From the NCBI GenBank assembly GCA_015657535.1, contig JADHZB010000855.1, positions 7,501-18,576 on the forward strand: a stretch of 11,076 nucleotides of DNA, read 5' to 3'. Numbering within the stretch: position 1 is the first letter of the stretch; the number at the start of each line of letters is the position of its first letter. Position numbers and translations under genes: made by a program. Source of the stretch: Nephromyces sp. MM_2019. Taxonomy: Eukaryota; Apicomplexa; Aconoidasida; Nephromycida. This document shows positions 8,010-11,076 of the stretch, one piece after another. The notes beneath the pieces were generated by a model that did no database searches, was not told where the DNA came from, and saw nothing but the letters and a program-made list of their open reading frames with translations.

Positions 8010-8450
8010 ATTTTTACACACACTTTTTTATTAAATCACATATATACACATATACACTTCGCTTTAAATATAGGCACCATATATCAATATATTTTATATA
8101 TACACATTTACACATCAGTTATTATATATATACTTGATCATATACATATCTACATACACACATATCCATACACACTGTATATATAATTCAACACATTTTT
8201 ACATACACACACATAAATACATTTTCACATACACTTGTCTATTTCTATACACACTTTCACATACACATATTTTTATAATCATGCACTTTACACACATATT
8301 ATTATATACAGACAGTTTATACACACATTTATATACACATTTGTATATATGAACACATAATTTTTTTATACACAAACTTTCACACAATTACACATATATT
8401 ATTATATACCACACATTTTATATATATACATTCTTACACACATTTATATA
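8010..8450. repeat. CA/TA-rich low-complexity block
   Basis: This block consists of irregular acacat, acacac and tatata strings on the plus strand, without a fixed period. It is the reverse polarity of the TG blocks on either side. Open frames through it encode Tyr/Thr/His/Ile strings on one strand and Cys/Val/Tyr strings on the other, both explained by the repeat. I see no gene in it. Confidence 0.7.
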
Positions 8451-8602
8451 ATTAATACATTGTGTGTATAAATATACAATTTTATAATTCACATATTAAT
8501 TCACATATTAATTCATTACTTATAAGTTGGATATCAAAAATTTATATTTTTTAAAAAGTATTAAAAAACTAATAAATTGTTAATTTCCAAACATTTACTT
8601 AT

Positions 8603-8765
8603 TTATATATATATATATATATATATGTGTGTATGTTATATATGTGTGTATGTTATATATGTGTGTATGTTATATATGTGTGTATGTTATATATGTGTTT
8701 ATGTTATATATGTGTGTATGTTATATATGTGTGTATGTTATATATGTGTGTATGTATATATATAT
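8603..8765. repeat. (AT)n followed by a 17-bp tandem repeat, about eight copies
   Basis: An (AT)n run at 8603-8625 leads into eight head-to-tail copies of tgtgtgtatgttatata from 8626 to about 8761. Only one internal substitution is visible (tgtgttta in the fifth copy), and the last copy is one base shorter. The near identity indicates a young or homogenised array. The unit is not a multiple of three, so the frames it leaves open cycle and are not coding. Confidence 0.93.
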
Positions 8766-9110
8766 ATATATGTATGTATATGTGTATGTATATATATATA
8801 TATAGGTATGTATGTATATATGTGTGTATAGATATATGTATAAACCTGTGTATTTATATGTGTGTGTGTGTGTCTGTGCAAAAATATATGTTTGCACATC
8901 TGTGTGAGTACATGTGTCCGTGTATGAATATATATTTTTTGTACATATATATTTATGTGTGTAAATGTATAAACTATGCGTGTGTAAATGTGTCAACTAC
9001 ATGTGTGTAAATCTATACATGTGGGTATCTAAATAAATAAATTGTGTACATGCTTGTGTGTGCGTGTGTGTTTGTGTGTGCATGTATTCATAGTGTAAAT
9101 GTAGTGTATA
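8766..9110. repeat. TG/TA-rich low-complexity block
   Basis: This is a diverged continuation of the 17-bp array. It has tgtatgtata strings to about 8830, then tgtgtaaatg-like units near 8955-9020, then a (TG)n-rich stretch at 9052-9090. No fixed period is visible beyond 8830. The frames through it give only repetitive Cys/Tyr/Ile peptides, so I see no gene here. Confidence 0.6.
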
Positions 9111-9359
9111 GTTAATAAATCAACTTTAAGTATAATTTGATACAATTTTGACTAAAATTTTCATGGGATAATTTACACACACTCTTGATTTTAAATAAAA
9201 AAAAAAAATGTATTCACCAAATTGAATTAAAATCAAATAACTTTCACACATTTTGACACACATTTATATAAAGTATAAAAATCTATACAAACTACCTGTA
9301 CATATATATATATATTTAAAATTATAGATAAAAATTTTTCGCTAATAATTCATATTTAC

Positions 9360-9820
9360 ACATACTTTACACACAAACTTGCTTTACACACACTTACCTA
9401 AACACACACACATTTAATTATAAGCACAAACACTTAATCACACTTACATACCCACCCACTACACATAGCACACACACACACTACGTAAATATTTGCACAC
9501 ACTACAAACCCTAAAATATACAAACTTGTATATACCAACGCCATACTAGCGCCCCTTACTAAACTTTTGCACACACACTCACACACACCTACTTTCCCCT
9601 CACACACTCACACCCACCCACACATATACCCACACATACACACACACCCATACTCACACACCCACACATACACTCCCATACACACCCACACATACACACA
9701 CACACACATACAAACACACACACTAAACACACACACAAACACACACACTACACACACACACAAGTACATACGCTACACACACACATACACTACACACACA
9801 ACACATAAATCAAAAGTTTC
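9360..9820. repeat. CA-rich block with C-runs
   Basis: This is a dense cacaca tract on the plus strand with interspersed ccc and cccc (for example cacccacccacacatatacc near 9611). The purest (CA)n part is at about 9690-9800. The complementary strand is a G/T strand with G-runs separated by TG, superficially like yeast-type telomeric DNA. There is no short exact period and no terminal context. It lies directly upstream of the FBPase-like leader, so it may influence that promoter. Confidence 0.75.
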
Positions 9821-9837
9821 AAAAATGTGTGTGTAAG

Positions 9838-9973
9838 ATAAACTCTTAATTAAAATATTTATCCAAATTGAAATCCCCACTACTTCCCCCCCAACAACCT
9901 CCTCATAAAATTCCCCCAAAAAAACATCCAATTTCACCATTTTTAGCGATTTGTATATAAAATAAAAACAACG
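9838..9973 (+). promoter_or_regulatory. C-rich leader/proximal promoter of the FBPase-like gene
   Basis: This stretch breaks from the CA repeats and has C-runs unusual for this DNA: cccc at 9875-9878, a run of seven C at 9886-9892, cctcctc at 9898-9904 and ccccc at 9913-9917. It then returns to A-rich sequence up to the ATG at 9974. It is short, non-repetitive and directly adjacent to the start codon, so it is probably the leader and core promoter. An in-frame TAG at 9944 shows the coding frame does not extend upstream. No TATA box can be distinguished in such AT-rich DNA. Confidence 0.4.
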
Positions 9974-10983
9974 ATGATCAGTGCAGAAAATTACAGCAAC
10001 CACATAACCAAATTTGGTTCATTTAATGACCCAGTTTTGATGAATTCTGCCTTCACTGATCTGAGTGAATTCTTCTTAAAAAACACCATATTTTACACAC
10101 ACACAAAGACCCCTAGAGTGGATATGGGCCAAAATGAAGTCTTGGAAATCTCACACATTATTGCAGCCCTTGTTTTAGGAGCTAAATGTGTAAGCCAAGC
10201 TCTCAGTAAAACATGTAGTTTTACCCTCAAAAGTAATGTGTGTGTGTTTGTATATATGTGTGTGTGTGTGTGTGTGTGTAAGGGGGAGGGGGGAAAGGGT
10301 ATATGATGTAATATAACATATATATATATGTAGGGAAATTTGTATTTGCGTGTATGTAGATTTGTGTGTGTATGTGTGTGCACAAATATGTGTGTGTGTA
10401 CAGATATATGTGTGTGTGTACAGATATATGTGTGTGTGTACAGATATGTGTGTGTGTATAGATATATATGTGTGTGTATAGATATATATGTGTGTATGTG
10501 TAAGATATATATGTGTGTGTAAGATACATATGTGTGTGTATAAGATATATGTGTGTGTGTGTAAGATATATGTGTGTGTGTGTAAGATATATATGTGTGT
10601 GTGTGTAAGATATATATGTGTGTGTAAGATATATATATGTGTGTGTGTATAAGATATATATGTGTGTGTGTATAAGATATATATGTGTGTGTATGTAAGA
10701 TATATATATGTGTGTATGTAAGATATATATATGTGTGTATGTAAGATATATATATGTGTGTATGTAAGATATATGTGTGTGTATAGATATATATATGTGT
10801 ATGTACACTCTATATATATATATATATATATTTAAATGTATTTAATAGCTGATGAAAATAAGGAGTCTACCGACGCTGTTTCACTCGCCAATCATCATTT
10901 TGTTAAGGCCTTGTTTGATCGAAATTGTGTGGCTGGTATTGCATCTAATGAGAGTGAAGAATTTTTTGACTGTAAAAACAATA

Positions 10984-10985
<2 letters not shown>
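9974..10985 (+). CDS. Fructose-1,6-bisphosphatase-like protein, 5' part (exons 1-2), truncated by window end
   Basis: Exon 1 is 9974-10232 (86 codons plus one base) and exon 2 is 10849-10985 (two bases plus 45 codons). They join in phase across a 616-bp GT-AG intron (donor GTAATG, acceptor aatag). Exon 2 ends at AAG followed by GTGTGT and the frame continues off the window. The 132 residues visible match the N-terminal third of class I FBPases: a helix like the AMP-site region (DLSEFFLK, 29-36), EVLEISHIIAALVLGAKCVS (55-74), then STDAVSLANHHFVKAL (93-108) for the family's KKLDV-SNE-FI-AL, and NCVAGIASNESEE (112-124) for the metal-site strand V-C-V-L-ASEEEE. FBPase removes the 1-phosphate of fructose-1,6-bisphosphate in gluconeogenesis. 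The first acidic metal ligand of the SEE motif appears to be Asn120 here. Exon 1 has a short in-frame CA run encoding THT at 42-44. Sedoheptulose-bisphosphatase is the main alternative. The gene is divergent from VPS28. Confidence 0.68.
10240..10300 (+). repeat. (GT)n and G-run in FBPase-like intron 1
   Basis: A few bases after the exon 1 donor the intron becomes (TG)n, interrupted near 10250-10256 and pure at 10257-10279. It is followed by G5-A-G6-AAA-G3 at 10282-10299. G-runs close to a 5' splice site are known in other eukaryotes to aid intron definition, but here that is only an inference. The stretch is otherwise non-coding. Confidence 0.6.
10388..10800 (+). repeat. Minisatellite in FBPase-like intron 1: 20-22 bp unit, about 19 copies
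   Basis: The first copies have the exact 20-bp unit cagatatatgtgtgtgtgta (cag at 10401, 10421, 10441). Later copies change to tagatatata and then aagatatatatgtgtgtgtgt, with lengths of 19-25 bp. The left half is tacag/tatag type and the right half is taagat type, so the array evolved directionally. The complement is an open frame of nearly 200 codons reading His-Ile-Tyr-Leu-Thr, which is an artefact of the repeat. A (TA)n run at 10811-10831 follows, just before the exon 2 acceptor. Confidence 0.92.

Positions 10986-11076
<91 letters not shown>
10986..11076 (+). repeat. Pure (GT)n microsatellite at the right edge, start of FBPase-like intron 2
   Basis: Ninety-one uninterrupted bases of alternating G and T run from directly after the AAG that ends exon 2 to the last base of the window. 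The tract itself supplies the GT donor. Its true length is unknown because the window ends in it, which is typical of an assembly contig breaking at a microsatellite. Confidence 0.97.

Larger units (their letters stand above)
6962..9837. other. Repeat-dominated divergent intergenic region between VPS28 and the FBPase-like gene
   Basis: About 2.9 kb contains no credible gene on either strand. All longer open frames read Cys-Val/Tyr-Ile or Thr-His-Thr peptides from TG/CA and TA repeats. The plus strand is TG-type from about 6980 to 7970, CA-type from about 8010 to 8450, TG-type from about 8610 to 9110, and CA-type from about 9170 to 9820. The central part near 7600-7950 and the gaps between blocks are plain AT-rich DNA. 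Both flanking promoters must lie in or near this region, but no specific regulatory element can be singled out. Confidence 0.7.

Noticed and set aside
8134..9010. Multiple frames on both strands in the TG/CA blocks
   Set aside because: They have dinucleotide-repeat amino-acid composition and mutually overlapping open frames on both strands, as expected from stop-free simple repeats.
9590..9720. Telomere-like C(1-3)A sequence
   Set aside because: It is internal, irregular, flanked by genes, and grades into ordinary CA repeats. No terminal array is present.
10227..10808. Minus-strand frame of 193 codons and overlapping plus-strand frames
   Set aside because: They fall inside the FBPase-like intron 1 minisatellite; the peptide is only His-Ile-Tyr-Leu-Thr repeats.

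Overview
The window looks like nuclear DNA of a very AT-rich, intron-bearing unicellular eukaryote. Non-coding DNA is extremely A/T-rich, while coding exons are visibly less so. Genes are split by GT-AG introns of about 130-620 bp that are full of TG/CA and TA simple repeats. There is no bacterial gene organisation. An alveolate/apicomplexan-like protist is my best guess from base composition and the repeat-filled introns, but this is inference and the species cannot be named from the sequence.

Layout, left to right. (1) 267-1432, minus strand: a candidate three-exon gene for a small protein of about 178 aa with a hydrophobic N-terminus. It was assembled here by matching splice sites and phases and is not recognised as a known family. 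(2) 1592-1768, minus: a 58-codon acidic frame, possibly a small gene or a terminal exon. (3) 2675-3736, minus: an intact single-exon gene of 353 codons resembling alpha/gamma-adaptin-binding protein p34 (AAGAB), an assembly factor for clathrin adaptors. (4) 4396-6961, minus: a complete seven-exon gene for VPS28, a core ESCRT-I subunit (209 aa). All six introns join in phase and most carry their own tandem repeat. (5) 6962-9973: a 3 kb divergent intergenic stretch made almost wholly of TG/CA and TA repeats, whose strand polarity flips in blocks. It ends in a C-rich leader. (6) 9974 to the right edge, plus: the first two exons of a fructose-1,6-bisphosphatase-like gene. It runs off the window in a pure (GT)n tract that starts exactly at the exon 2 donor.

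VPS28 and p34 are tandem neighbours on one strand, and both serve vesicle traffic: endosomal sorting and clathrin adaptor assembly. The FBPase-like gene is metabolic and divergently transcribed. No mobile element, CRISPR array, tRNA or rRNA was seen. The most unusual aspects are the hidden multi-exon gene at the left, the family of unrelated-period tandem repeats sharing a TGTGTA core in introns and intergenic DNA, and microsatellites that directly form splice sites.
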